From the NCBI GenBank assembly GCA_947359465.1, contig OX375878.1, positions 77,544,416-77,608,415 on the forward strand: a DNA stretch of 64,000 nucleotides, written 5' to 3'. The stretch comes from Metellina segmentata. Taxonomy: Eukaryota > Arthropoda > Arachnida > Araneae > Tetragnathidae. The position numbers were made by a program, and so were the translations under genes. This document shows, piece after piece, positions 10,553-22,445 of this stretch (the first letter of the stretch is position 1; each line of letters begins with the position of its first letter). Under the pieces are notes generated by a model. The model was not told the origin of the DNA. It saw only the letters and a program-made list of their open reading frames with translations, and made no database searches.

Positions 10553-12515
10553 TGTTTTGTAATTTTAATATCACTGCATACTTAAAACACAATTCATATA
10601 TTGTGAAGACTTTCACCTCTTCTCACACCTGTCGGAATGTCGAATATATTCTGACTGGTTATTATTTCGTGCCAGCTGCTGTTCTTTCGTCACGCGCCTT
10701 ACAACGACATGAGAACAGGTGGTGTTCGTTCTAAAGATCGCTGATTGGATCTCGACTTTTACCGTTGGGTTCTTTTCGAACTGCGGACGAACAACGGTTA
10801 GAGGGCATGTGAGAGATGACAAAGATAGACGGAGACAGAGGGTTACCCCGGGAGTAGAAAATGCTTAAAACTGTAACGTACGTCATAAAACACACAAAGT
10901 CTTTTCAGAACAATTTTTCCTTAATTTTATCAAAATTATAGCCGATTTTTTTTCAATCATAAATTACGATGTTCTGCAGTGCAAAGCGCGCTCCTTGCAG
11001 CGCCTTTTTTTCTTTTATAGCTACGGAACAACCTTCCTACACCACCCAAATTACCACAAACACTTTATAAAAAACACATCTTCTATGTCAATTGACCAAA
11101 ATATTTAACTTCAAAAGTTAACGACAGAATTGAAAATTCTGAAAGTATGACTTGGTTTTTAATAAATTAAGCTAATTAATTTAGATGTTTTATTATAAAT
11201 ATGTAATACATATTTAGCCGATAGTTGTGTTTTACGTAATTTATTTTTGATTTTACTGAAGTTTTCAAAACTTGTACAAAACGCCTGCAGTGCAATTGTA
11301 ATTGCTTGGAGTTGTGTTGCAAAACACTGAACATAATTCTGCACCTGGGCCGGTGACCACACTAGATTTTAAGGATAAATACTGATATGGGCTGGTGAAT
11401 AATATTTATGTGATGATGTAAATACTGTACATATTCTTACGTTCTTGGAATAATAAGAACTTAAAAATCTTAGCTGTTGGTTGTCTTCTCCTTGTGTACG
11501 ATTCGTACTGTTTTTACGCTACCGCTTGGGGCGACGACACTACAATATTGGTTAATAATTTTAAGTATCATTGTGTACTTAATGAATTCGAGTTGAATTT
11601 TAAGTATTATTGTATACTTAAAATACGATTCGTATATTGGAATATTTTTTTTTGTGTCCCTTGTGTGTTGAAATGAGGCATTACTACTGATATGATGTAC
11701 TCCTACTGAAATACTGTTCCTATAAAGTAAAAGTGTTTCTTTAATTATCTCGGTGGTTACCCCCTTTTTGAAATGTTTGCCCTATTTTCTTCAGGATTAC
11801 TTTAATGATTATTGAAACATGTATTTTTCAATTTTTAACTATTTGAATTGTCTTTTTACTTAAATTATCAATTTATTTGGGATCTTGACATGCACATTTT
11901 GTGTATTCTTAGCTAATGTTTCTATAAGTGTTTCGTGTTTGACATGGATTCAATTGAAACAGGTTGTTACCCTTCAAATGGAATGTTCAATAGTTATTAT
12001 ATCCTTTTTGTGTTACTTATATTTTATTCTTCTTTTCGGTATTTACCCTCTAAAAATTGCTGGTTTATTCAGTGTTTCTTTTTGCTCTCATGTAATACAA
12101 TCTAAAACTGAATTTTACTTTTGAATAATTTGGAATGTTCAGTAACTATTATTTCCTTATAGTGTTACTTGTATTTGATTGATATCAAAATTACTGTGTT
12201 TTTTTGGTTCTACCAGTATAATAATTTAGAAATATATTATTTTTAGACTTATATTTTGGAATGCCAAAATATTAATATATACTCTTTGTATTACTTGTAA
12301 TTATTTGTAAAATTTTGTAGTTCTTACTGTACATGATTAGCACACCTATAATGCAGTTTGTAAACTTCTCTTTGAAATGTAAATAAACTCCCCGACTTCC
12401 CATATAAGGCTCTAAACCGCTTGGTAAGTGTGCGTGGGTCTAAAAAAATTCGTATATTGGAATGTAATTTTAAGTATAATTGTGCTTAAAATACAATTTG
12501 AATATTGACATTGAC
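10550..12515. repeat. Degenerate repeats with a short palindromic core
   Basis: A core of the form ATTTTAAGTAT, spacer, ATACTTAAAAT, then a CGTATATTG-like end occurs at about 10558-10603, 11600-11645 and 12465-12505. Between the last two, a second motif (TTGGAATGTTCA, then GTGTTACTT) recurs at about 11978, 12130 and, weaker, 12256. These look like decayed tandem or foldback units. No protein coding is supported here. Confidence 0.45.
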
Positions 12516-14090
12516 AACCTCTGTGACATTATGTTCTTCACATGAAAGGAATGGGTTTAATTCATCCGATAAATGAAATCATAATAATTAGATTTTAAAC
12601 AAACCTAATTCTTTTATATTTATTTTAAGGTAACAAATGCGTAGGAACAAAATTGCTAGTTTTATTTTGGAAGCGATGTCTTGAAATTAGCATAAACGTA
12701 ACACTCATATCACAACGCCATCGCATTTAAATACAAAAACTTGAAAACTTTTCCTGTAATCCCTCTATCAACAGAGTGCCACTGCCATTAGCACTACGGA
12801 AAAACCAATCCCATTATTGGAAGGATAACTGAAAAAAAAATTTTAACCGAAAGTTTTGAAATGATACCAAACATACTTCAGGTGGTCTATGGTTATCATG
12901 AAACCCCCCGATCGCCCCTTACAAATCCATTTAAGTTCCCGCCCACGAACTAATCGCATCAGTTTAAAAGTCAGACACTCTCGATGCAAAGAAAAAAAAT
13001 CCTCCAATAAGTGTAAATGAGCTGTGAGAAACGCCCGTTTCCTAAACGTTCGATTTGCATACCCCGAGAAAGTTTCTATAAAACGCAGCTTGGAGGCATT
13101 GGCTGAAAAAACTTGGAGAGAGGGAGCGAAAGAAGAGGAAGTTACGTGCACTGATTCCGAAAATGGCGTTTCCTGCTCGTCTTATTTGCATCGAGAGCGG
13201 CATCATTACTGGAAACGGGCAAGGGGAGGCGAAAAAGAAGGTTTAAGCGGAAGAAAAAACCCCTCCTCGACACTTTCATAACTTTGAGAGAGAAGAATCC
13301 CGCTTTTGTAGAATGGCGGATTAAGAATCCATCCGCGCCTGTATGAACCGCGGTGCCCGTTGCCATATACATTTTTAAAGTTCTCGTTTTCTTTTTATTT
13401 CCGTTTTCGGCGGGCATAAAATGGATGGAGACGTGGATCGCATTAAATTGAAAAGAAAAGCGGAGAGAGGGATTATCGGGACGAGATTTATCGAGTTTCA
13501 AGTCATTACTTTGGACACATTTAAGAAGAAAGTTGCTTTACCGGACTCGGTTCAATCATGCGTTCCTATTTATGTGGGCCATTGGAGCTATTCGGGTTAA
13601 AACTCTGCCGAGCATTAATTGCGAGTGGAGCAAAATATGTTTCCACGCGTGTGAGATAATCTTCTGCTAAAACAAGGATACTAAAATTTATGTGGGTTGT
13701 AAATTTCATCATCAGTCGTTCGAAGCTCCTTCCTGGGATTTGATTCTGTAACCTTAAATCCTTTGTCGCAAGTTATTTCTCTATAAAGTTGATAGGTTAT
13801 ATTTTAACAATTTGAGTGAAGTAAGAAAGAAAAATTTGCTCTAGAATTCAGCCAAATATTGGTTAATAGGAAATAATACGAGAGAAATTTTCAGTGTAAA
13901 CTAGTAAACAAGACGATCTGCGAAGGTTTTTAATTTTGCTGTCCAAATATTATAGCGGTGATACATAAATGCTATAGACCAATCAACTGTCATAATATCA
14001 TCTATCGGAATTAATTCTTGAGAAATTTTCCCAAATAGCACCGCCGCGTATTCCGATGAGTTTACGATAATCGATAGGTATCACAAGGTA
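12516..14090. other. Non-repetitive stretch with a GC-richer island (about 12890-13560)
   Basis: The island has more CpG and fewer stops than its surroundings, so open frames of 85-119 codons appear on both strands, overlapping. None has a recognisable domain. The island might be a conserved non-coding or regulatory segment or an old exon. Sequence alone does not decide. Confidence 0.4.
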
Positions 14091-14098
14091 CGCGAATA

Positions 14099-14455
14099 AA
14101 GCCCGGTGCATGCATCCGATTTTTCAACGTGCGGCGCGGCTGCGGCACCTAAGCCCAACTATGCACACATAACAGTGAATTGACGCAAGTATTCATTTCG
14201 CGCCATTTGCGATAGGTATTCTATCGAAGAAAAGTGTTTATTTCACTTACTTGGTGTAAAAAAAGTGTATTTTGAAACCGAGAATAGTCGTTACTGGATA
14301 CAACCATTTATTAATTATTATTTATGTTCCATTTATTGATGAAAACAAGGTATTTCAGACCGGAGGCACATGTGCGGCGAGCTGCGGCGCCGGAGGCATG
14401 TGTGCACTACTCCATTGGATCTTATGGATGTCTCCATTGCATTTAGGAGGATTTG
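14099..14455. mobile_element. Harbinger-like MITE, copy 1, right end lost
   Basis: Colinear with the copy at 15808-16249: GCCCGGTGCA at the left, then ATGCACACATAAC, TTCTATCGAAGAAAA, ACTTGGTGTAAAAAAAGT, TGGATACAACCATTT and CAAGGTATTTCAGACCGGA. The match is lost after TTGCATTTAG near 14450, so the right terminal repeat is missing. Confidence 0.7.
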
Positions 14456-14715
14456 CTCCCACCTGCATTTAGCTTGAAAAAAAAAATGCCTTTCATACAT
14501 GAAATAGTTTAAATTAAATACCTATTGGAGTCTGAGGTTAAAAGTTTAATACCCTACCACTGACTCCTTTGACCTTCGGCGCTACAATATGATCCAATGA
14601 TTATGACACCGTTGCTTGTAACAGGAACAATCACCGATATCCATGCTTTTGCAAACAGATACGCATCGGGAACATACCAAAAGGTAGAAAAACGCCAGGT
14701 AAGTATCGGTATTAA

Positions 14716-15116
14716 CCCCTTGGGCGCATTTGACGACTGAGACTCGCCATGCACTTGTTTTGCCTAAGTTTCGGATGACGAGTCTAATTCGTCATTCAAA
14801 CTAGGACAAAATTAAACATGTACTTTCTTGTTCATGGCAAGAGTGATTGGTGTTACGAGACTCTCCTTGAGTCAAATTATTCAATCGTTCTCTACAAAAA
14901 GTAACTTTATTTAATCTGACTCCATACGTAGAAATATTTACACGGCTGCGTTATCAAACATTATTTTTTGGAATGAACGCGGAGATCAGAAGCTGTGCGA
15001 TTTCTCTCATACCGTGTCATTCTTATCAAACGAAATTATACGAAAATAAAACAATAAGTAATGTAAAAACCATAATCCGAACTACTTTTTTTTCAAATAA
15101 ATCTGTACCCAAGGGG
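14716..15116. mobile_element. TTAA-flanked MITE (piggyBac-type ends)
   Basis: The left end CCCCTTGGGC and the right end ACCCAAGGGG are inverted copies, and each is flanked outside by TTAA (14712-14715 and 15117-15120). TTAA duplication with ends starting CCC is the piggyBac pattern. The 401-bp interior has no transposase. Confidence 0.65.
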
Positions 15117-15807
15117 TTAAAAGGAAAAGGTAAGCCGCATACCGTAACTACAAACGACTCAAACATTCAACATACACATGCATATTCTGTCTTTGTGCAA
15201 AAACATACACCTTTTCCGTAAAGTAACATAGTACATGGTGTTTGATATCATGAATGCACATGTCAGTCTGTCGTTCATTACATTTCAAAATGATTGGCTT
15301 GCCTTAAAATCACGATAAAAGCAAAATTTGATATAAAACTTTAGATATACGTTGTATATAAGCAGAAAAGTTTTATACTGGCTTATGTAACGTTTTTGCT
15401 TTAAATAATCTTATTTAAATAAGGTAAAAGAAAAGATAATGTAAAATTTATCAAACGTGTTATGTCAGAAAAGAAAGATATGTTAGTACCAGAATTGAGT
15501 AAAAAAGTGTGTCCCAACAAATATTTAAGCATTTCAAAAAAGTAATATTTTTCTATAAAAGTAACTACCTCGACTGAACATTTTTATCTATGTTGAGTAT
15601 CTTAGGACTGTACTTTTATATTATAAAGCTTTAATAATATATAAGTACAGTAAATTAAAACAATTAGCAACTAAAATATTTCACAATTTTTGTGTTTACC
15701 GTGAAATAGTAGTTAAATAGTAGTGAATGGGGCATTCAGAAAAAAGTGCAATAATTAAGCAAATTTCTAGGAACTATTTAGTATAATAAGCTTTGAAAAG
15801 ACTTTAA

Positions 15808-16249
15808 GGCCCGGTGCACACATCCGGTTTTTCAACTTGCGGCACCGAAGCCCAACTATGCACACATAACCGTGAAATGACCCAAGTACTCATTTCGCAA
15901 CATTTGAGATAAATATTCTATCGAAGAAAACGTGTTCATTTCGCTTACTTGGTGTAAAAAAAGTATATTTTGAAACAAAATAGACGTTACTGGATACAAC
16001 CATTTGTTAATTATTATTTATATTCCATTTATTTAGGAAAACAAGGTATTTCAGACCGGAAAAGCGTGTGCGACGAGCTGCGGCGCCATGGGGAACTGCG
16101 GTACAAATTGCACGCAAGTTGGACGTGCGTCGCCGCAGCGGCGCCTGAGCTATGTGTGCACTACTCTATTGGATCTAATGTATTTTAGATTGCATTTACG
16201 TTTCAGCAGCAGCGCCGCTCGTTGAAAAACCGGATGTGTGCACCGAGCC
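15808..16249. mobile_element. Harbinger-like MITE, copy 2, complete
   Basis: A 442-bp element with inverted ends GGCCCGGTGCACACATCCGG (left) and GGCTCGGTGCACACATCCGG (right, reverse complement), followed on both arms by TTTTTCAA. It is flanked on both sides by TAA, which fits the 3-bp TWA duplication of PIF/Harbinger. No coding capacity. The unique sequence between the two copies (15121-15807) shows no feature. Confidence 0.75.
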
Positions 16250-16252
16250 TAA

Positions 16253-17455
16253 ATAAGAAGTTGATAATTTCAAGTTTGAACAAAGTTGGGCTACTAAATA
16301 ATAAAAAGTTCTTTGGATGTTGGAAAACTCCCTATTTCCCGCGTGGAATGGTAGAAAACCCTAGTGACATCAGTGAAACGTTGAATGCAAACAAATCTAC
16401 CATTCATAATTTAATTTTCAAGTACCAGAAGAGAAATTTAATTGAATTTCCATTTGATCACAGGATTATAAGGATATTTAATTTAGTATTCTATTTCCTT
16501 TCAATTTCTTTTTCCTGCTTGGGTCCATTTCCCATTCGTTCGTTGTTTCTGTTATAATGTTCATGGGCCAAAATTTAATTAGAATTCCAAGGTTCAATTG
16601 AAATCTAAACAATATTCCCTTAGTGGATCATCTATTCCAAGAGAAAAAGGAAATGTTTTGTGTCTAACTTTCTTCAAACCAGTTCACGGATCCAGTATAT
16701 TTCAGCATTCGAAAAATTCATCGAGAAACGAAGTAGATAATCCGAGTAAAAGTTTCAAAAGTTCTCACATCGATATTTCAAAAGGGGTAAAGAAAATCCC
16801 GGGAATTCGTAATTTAAATCCCTAATTTATCAGATCACGTGACTCTCACTTTTTCTAAAGCTCGAAATTCTCTAGTTTAATTACGTTTAGTGAAAATGTT
16901 ACCAGGCTTCGGGAAAGCAGTCATTATGAAGATTTGTATTCATCCATGCATAAAACGGAATAAAAAAAAAAAGATTGTGTCAAGATCTCCTCACCGTCTT
17001 AAAAATACACTTGGAATCCACATCAGGAAAGGATGCTTGTGAAATGCTAGCATGTGCCTTTTCGAACTTTTCTGGAATTAAAAGCACTTTTCAGAGGACG
17101 ACGAATTAGTTCCTTCTACGGGAGTTTAAATTAAAACATCACTGGGGTGGGGCAGGCAGGAGCAGCGATGCACGAGGTTCAGATATCTGGTCCAGCAAGC
17201 GATCTCTTTCGCTGCATGAATTCAAATTATGTCTTCATAGCTTTCCGCATAACGGAACTTTGAAACTTCAACCCAATGTTTCTCAAGTCGCTGAGTGGTC
17301 AGAGATGCGAAGAAAACTACACCATTTTAATTTTATACGGAATTCTGGTTCGCGGTTTGAGTCTAAAGATACTCTTGAGAAAGTTTCTAGCGGTTTTATG
17401 CTATTCGTTACAAGCTATGCTTTTAAAATGGTCACCGACCAATATGAAGACCATT
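16253..17455. other. Sequence without recognised feature
   Basis: Slightly GC-richer than average, with open frames of 75-111 codons that show no domain. No inverted or tandem repeats were found. Confidence 0.45.
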
Positions 17456-18022
17456 CCATTTTCCCTTATGGGACCCTGGACCAAGGAAAGCGGTTAAGGG
17501 TGCAATAATAGTTTTGATGGATCTGAGGTTATAAGGGTATTTTTTCCCTTATTAATAATCACGCTGATGTTCCCGTTGATTTGTTTACTTATGCTTGACC
17601 GTCTGTAACAATATTTCTGAAGCTTGTTATGTAACGTAAGACATTTTCCCTTATGGGACCCTGGACCAAAGAAAGCGGTTAAGGGTGCAATAATAGTTTC
17701 GATGGATAATGTATCTGAAGTTATAAGGATATTTTTTCCCTCATTAATGATCACGCTGATGTTCCCGTTGATTTGTTTACTTATGCTTGACTGTATGTGA
17801 CGATATTTCTGAAGCTTGTTATGTATCGTAAGACATTTTCCCTTATGGGACCCTGGACCAAGGAAAGCGGTTAAGGGTGCAATAAAAGTTTTGATGGATA
17901 ATGTATCTGAAGTTATAAGGATATTTTTTCCTTCATTAATGATCACGCTGATCTTCCCGTTGATCTGTTTACTTATGCTTGACTGTATGTGACGATATTT
18001 CTGAAGCTTGTTATGTAACACA
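17456..18022 (-). repeat. Tandem array of three 185-192 bp units, open on the minus strand
   Basis: The landmark CCCTTATGGGACCCTGGACC occurs at 17463, 17648 and 17840, giving periods of 185 and 192. 192 is 64 codons, and the minus strand is open through the array, encoding about 2.7 repeats of a 64-residue unit that contains KQINGNISVIINEGKN and SHKGKC. The first plus-strand unit lacks 7 bp, which shifts the frame and ends the ORF. I do not recognise the peptide. Either a repetitive coding exon remnant or a satellite with a fortuitous frame is possible. There is no intron or start evidence for a gene. Confidence 0.7.
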
Positions 18023-18979
18023 AGCTATATATTTTTATTGCTTACAATTTAATTGTAGACTTTTAAAAGTATGCATGTAGACATTAAATTATGGCTATGT
18101 GGCTGCGACTGCGTGACATTTAATAACTGTTACCCAGGATCGATTTGAAATGGAAAAATGTGACTTAAAAAATGGTCAGAATACGACAATTGTCCTGAAT
18201 ACCCGTAACTTTTTTAGCACGATCACTTTTTAATCTGAGAAGAACCCTATTAGTGTTTTCGAAAATGCATTCGTGATCAGTTATTTGGTGTTGAGTGAAT
18301 GAAATTTTAATACACTGATTAATCAAATTTAGCTAAAAATCGGAAGGAAATGATCCTCATATTTCAAGGTAATTTCAATAAAGTACATTAAAAACACAGA
18401 GGAACATGTTTGTAAGCAAGTACCAAAGCGTAAGCGAAGTAACCACACTTTAAAATAAAATGAATAATACTTGTAGCAAAATTAGAAATCACGGATCAAA
18501 ATTAATAAAAGTTTACACGAGTGAAATTTCAACTTGTGGTTAAGTTCACGATAGCGTTTCCATCAAAACAAAAAATAATGTCAACTAACTTAAACTCATA
18601 GACATTTTCGATCTTCACTTAAAATAAATCCAAAACAATTCCTTTTTGCGTATTGCACGAAAAAGTGGGGCGGCTGTTTTCATGTTTTATACTGAAATGT
18701 TAGGCAGAACTCAATGAAAATGACGGTACTTGATTTCCCAAAATTTTGACATCAACATAATGGCGGAATAATTTATATGTTCTTTTTGTGGCTCTTTCCT
18801 CTTTTTTGTACTTGAAGATTCCTTTTGTTGTTGTTGTAATTTAAGTTTCAAAACAAGACAAATTTGAGTGAAAATTACTCTTTATTCATGTGAATGGAAA
18901 AGAAATCCATTTTTTGTCCCTTCTTCCTTAGAAATGATTAGCTTTGCTACTGATAAACATGCCCTAAAATGTAAATGAA

Positions 18980-19226
18980 ATAGATAAAGTGTAGTAAGAA
19001 AAGAATAAACATAGCGACAGTGAAGTTTCTTATAATTTATATGCGCATTATTTTCAAAATATTTTTCTTAGTGCGCTTACATCAGAATAAAATAACACTC
19101 TAAAAAATTGAACAAAATCTTAAAGTGTAGCAAGAAAATAATAAACATTGTCTCCATGAAATTTCCCATAATTTTGTATACTTTATTTTCTAAATACTTT
19201 TCTTTGGTGTGTTCATCAGATTATCG
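18980..19226. repeat. Two-unit tandem duplication (period about 138 bp)
   Basis: TAAAGTGTAG, AAGAAAA, AATAAACAT and a final CATCAGA occur in the same order in 18982-19090 and 19121-19225. AT-rich flanking DNA (18023-18980) shows nothing else. Confidence 0.6.
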
Positions 19227-19337
19227 ATTTTTAAAAGAATACTTTATAAAATAGTTCATTTATTTCATGCAAGTATGACGCAAAAAATCGATACCCGAAG
19301 CTATAATTAGCTTTTGAAATACAAATATTGTGTCTAC

Positions 19338-19446
19338 GTATCGCACCCCGGTAAGAAAATTGACACAAGTCAAAAAATAAAAATTTGGATGTTATGTCAT
19401 TGAAAAATAAGTATGAGGTTCCCCAGCGTGTTATATTTCTATTCTA
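19338..19446. mobile_element. TATCGCACCCCGG MITE, one end only
   Basis: Begins TATCGCACCCCGGTAAGAAA and continues with ACACAAGTCAAAAA, ATGTTATGTCATTG and CCCCAGCGTGTTATATT, the same order as the complete element at 30992-31250. The match stops at about 19446, immediately before a CAGGGATGG end at 19452 that looks like a hAT terminus without a visible partner. Confidence 0.6.
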
Positions 19447-19772
19447 TAGAACAGGGATGGCAAACCTATGACCCGCGGGTCAGACACTGACCCACACATG
19501 CTTTTTAAATGACCCACGCGTTGATTTTTATAAACTTATCATCATTTCTTCATATACATAAGGAATTTTAATTATTTGTCAAACCCCTTTTTTAAAAATA
19601 TGAAAAAAAAAATGCATAAATGGTTTTTGAAAAAAGTTTTAGATTTATTGATTACACATAATGTTGTTTTGATATTTATATGAAAGCCGATTGAGTAAAA
19701 TGTGTAATTTTATAAAATACCCCTTGAGAATGAACAGATGTGGTAAATACTAATAATAAAGACATTTACTAA

Positions 19773-20280
19773 CCCTTCTTTGCATGATTTTTTCTTTATT
19801 GGTGAAATAAATCAAGGTGATATAATTCATGTTCAAAATTAAAGGAAAAATGGTTAAAAAAAATCTTAGTATGTATTTATAGTATAAATTTAGCAAAAAA
19901 CAATATGATGGTATCATGTGGTATTTTTTTAATTAAACGCAAACTTTTTCAGAAATTCCTCTAAAAATAACAGAAACACATGTTACAAACCTTTCTTCCA
20001 CTCATTTTCACTTTTTTAGCAATAGAAACTCAAATATAATAAAACAAAATTAAAAACGAAATCATACGTTTATTGCAACTACAACAAACAGCGGAATGAC
20101 AACTTCAAGCTCGTTTTACTGATAGTGACACTTGCTTATTTTTGACAGCTATGTTTTTTTTATGTAATGGACATTAAAAAGGTATCCAGACACGATCAAC
20201 TTAAAGTGAACTTGTTCTTTTATATAATTTTTGGGCCTTCAATGTTATGATGGAAATTTCCACCATTATGAAAAGAAGGG
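19773..20280. mobile_element. TTAA-type MITE
   Basis: The left end CCCTTCTTTGCATGA and the right end, reverse complemented, CCCTTCTTTTCATAA form an imperfect inverted repeat. The right flank is TTAA (20281-20284) and the left flank is CTAA, one base from TTAA. The interior is non-coding. Confidence 0.5.
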
Positions 20281-20284
20281 TTAA

Positions 20285-20448
20285 GGCCCCGTTCATATGA
20301 GGCACGTAAAACGCGCGTTTAGCGAGGATAGCGAGGTCCTACTCTTCAAGGTCGCAAACATAGTAACTTGAATTAGAGGAATAAAAAAACAATTAAATGG
20401 CGGAACCTTACCTGACTCGCGTTTCAAACGCCTCATGTTAACGGGGCC
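20285..20448. mobile_element. Small MITE between TTAA sites
   Basis: A 164-bp element with ends GGCCCCGTTCATATGAGGC (left) and GGCCCCGTTAACATGAGGC (right, reverse complement). TTAA lies at 20281-20284 and 20449-20452. The left TTAA is shared with the MITE that ends at 20280. Confidence 0.7.
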
Positions 20449-20452
20449 TTAA

Positions 20453-22315
20453 TCAATTTAAAAGTATGGATAATACATTTCATTTTATTTTATATCCATA
20501 CAATTCGAAACAATGGAGTTAAATAAATTTAAGTGGCTAGGTATCCATGATTTAGAAATGGAATTGGTTGAATTTCAAAGCAGCATAGTTTGAAAAATAA
20601 ATTTGATAACTTAATTTCCGAAGTATGAGGGAAAATGTCTGAAATTATAGCAAATTATAATGATCCCACACTAAAAATGAAAATATTATATTAAACGTGT
20701 GGATACTTTACCAAATAATTTTATATCAACGAAGAAACTTGCTAATGCTCTTTTAACGATGTTTGGATCCACATATTCGTGTGAAAATTGTTTTCTTCGA
20801 TGAATTTTGTAAAGTCTACCAATAGGAATAAACTCGGTAATGAATTGACTGTAAAATGCCTTAAACTAATGAATACTGAATATGAACTAATATTAAGAAA
20901 TCATCTGACAAAAAAACAACAGATTTCAATATGATTTAACTTTATTGTACATACACATTGTAACTATATATATGCGTGTTTTGTTTTCTTATACTTGTTC
21001 ATTAAAAACTCAGTGAAGAGATATAGGGATGATTTCTCCCCTTTTATATCTATTTTTTGCTCTTCATTTTCAAAAGTAAAAGTTGTAAAGCAAAACGGAA
21101 TCGTTAACGTTTTAAAGGATTAAAATAAACTGAGAACCAAAAAAAGTAGTTTTTTACCATACTCCCTTCCTATCTTAAAACGAGATGGTTGCGATCGTAT
21201 TTGAGGATTCCCAAGTATTATAAATATGTGTTCTTTTTTGCTTATAAATCATTATTGTTTTTATCAATATTGTTCAAGTTTTTTGTCGAATTGTTTTACT
21301 TCAGAATATATTCAGGAAATCGAAATTCAACACGCTAGAACAGATATTTTTTATTCAGACATCTGCCTGTTTTAAGAATCGGAATTTTGTTTCTGTTTGC
21401 ATTATGCGTTCCGGTATATTACCTATTCCAGAAATATTATTTAGGAGTTGGATTTTATTTATTTATTACTTGCAAAATATCACTAGACATAGATACTTTC
21501 GTGGTGGTATATGTATATTTCCATAACTTTCTTTAAATCTTTGGTTGAATACGTAATAGTGTGTAGATAAAAAGAATAAATCAAATTTACAATTCAAAAT
21601 ATTTTTTAAGTGTGTAATTTGTTATTTTAAAATGACATAAAAAATTTCAAAAATAACTTTAAAATAAGATGGGTTACGTTAAATTAAAACTGGTAGTCAT
21701 ACTTAATTGTTTAAAATATATTTCAAAATTTTGATACAGCTTTTCATTGAAAGAGGATTAAAATAAATTAAATTTCATTTGTTTTTCGTGTTTCATGGGT
21801 GTCATTGAAAGCTGTACTCCATAGTCAAGTAACTACATATATCACTCTAAATAGATACATGCTTTCCATTTAGAAACCTAATTTCTGATCTTAAAAAGTA
21901 CCATAAGGGTTCAATTTAAAACTGTATGTGCGTTGGAGAAAAAGGAATTTTTAACAGGACTTTGTTGATCTTGGAATAATATCACACTAAGTAATTTTGA
22001 AAAATCGAAATTTTATGTCGTAAGAGGGAGAAAGTCGAGGTTGCTTTCTCTATTTAAGCTGTTCTTACGCAAATTAGATGCATGTGAATAGTTCGTTGAA
22101 AATGATTTTCTTTTTGTAAAAACGCTGTAAAATCAACCTTCTGTTTTTAAAAAAAATGTTATCGATTGGATTTAATTTGTCTACTCTGATGACATGTATT
22201 CTTAACAAAAGCTCTGTTATTCCACATGCCACTGAATGGAATTTTCTGGAAAAAGTGCCGTTTGCTTCAAATTAAATTAGTTACGAATGCCGTAAATTTT
22301 TAGCCCCCTTGGACA
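20453..22315. other. AT-rich sequence without recognised feature
   Basis: Long AT-rich stretch with no open frame of note, no paired inverted repeats and no tandem array that I can support. Confidence 0.5.
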
Positions 22316-22445
22316 AATAGAACGCGGGTTAATATGTAGCCTATCATATCCGCAGGGTTCTAAAATATAAGTGTACCAAATGTGTGGATTGTTCAAAAGG
22401 TGGATTAGTGTAGAGAACAGACAACGTCAACTCTGCTTTATATAT
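22316..22445. repeat. Dispersed repeat, copy 2 (LINE-tail-like)
   Basis: Aligns with 9350-9450: GTAGCCTATC, CGCAGGGTTC, AAGTG, GTGTGGATTG and GAGAACAGAC in the same order and orientation. The two copies are clearly diverged. Confidence 0.45.

Noticed and set aside
12843..13501. Two minus-strand frames and one plus-strand frame as exons
   Set aside because: Open on both strands, no domain, no coherent splice phases; more likely composition.
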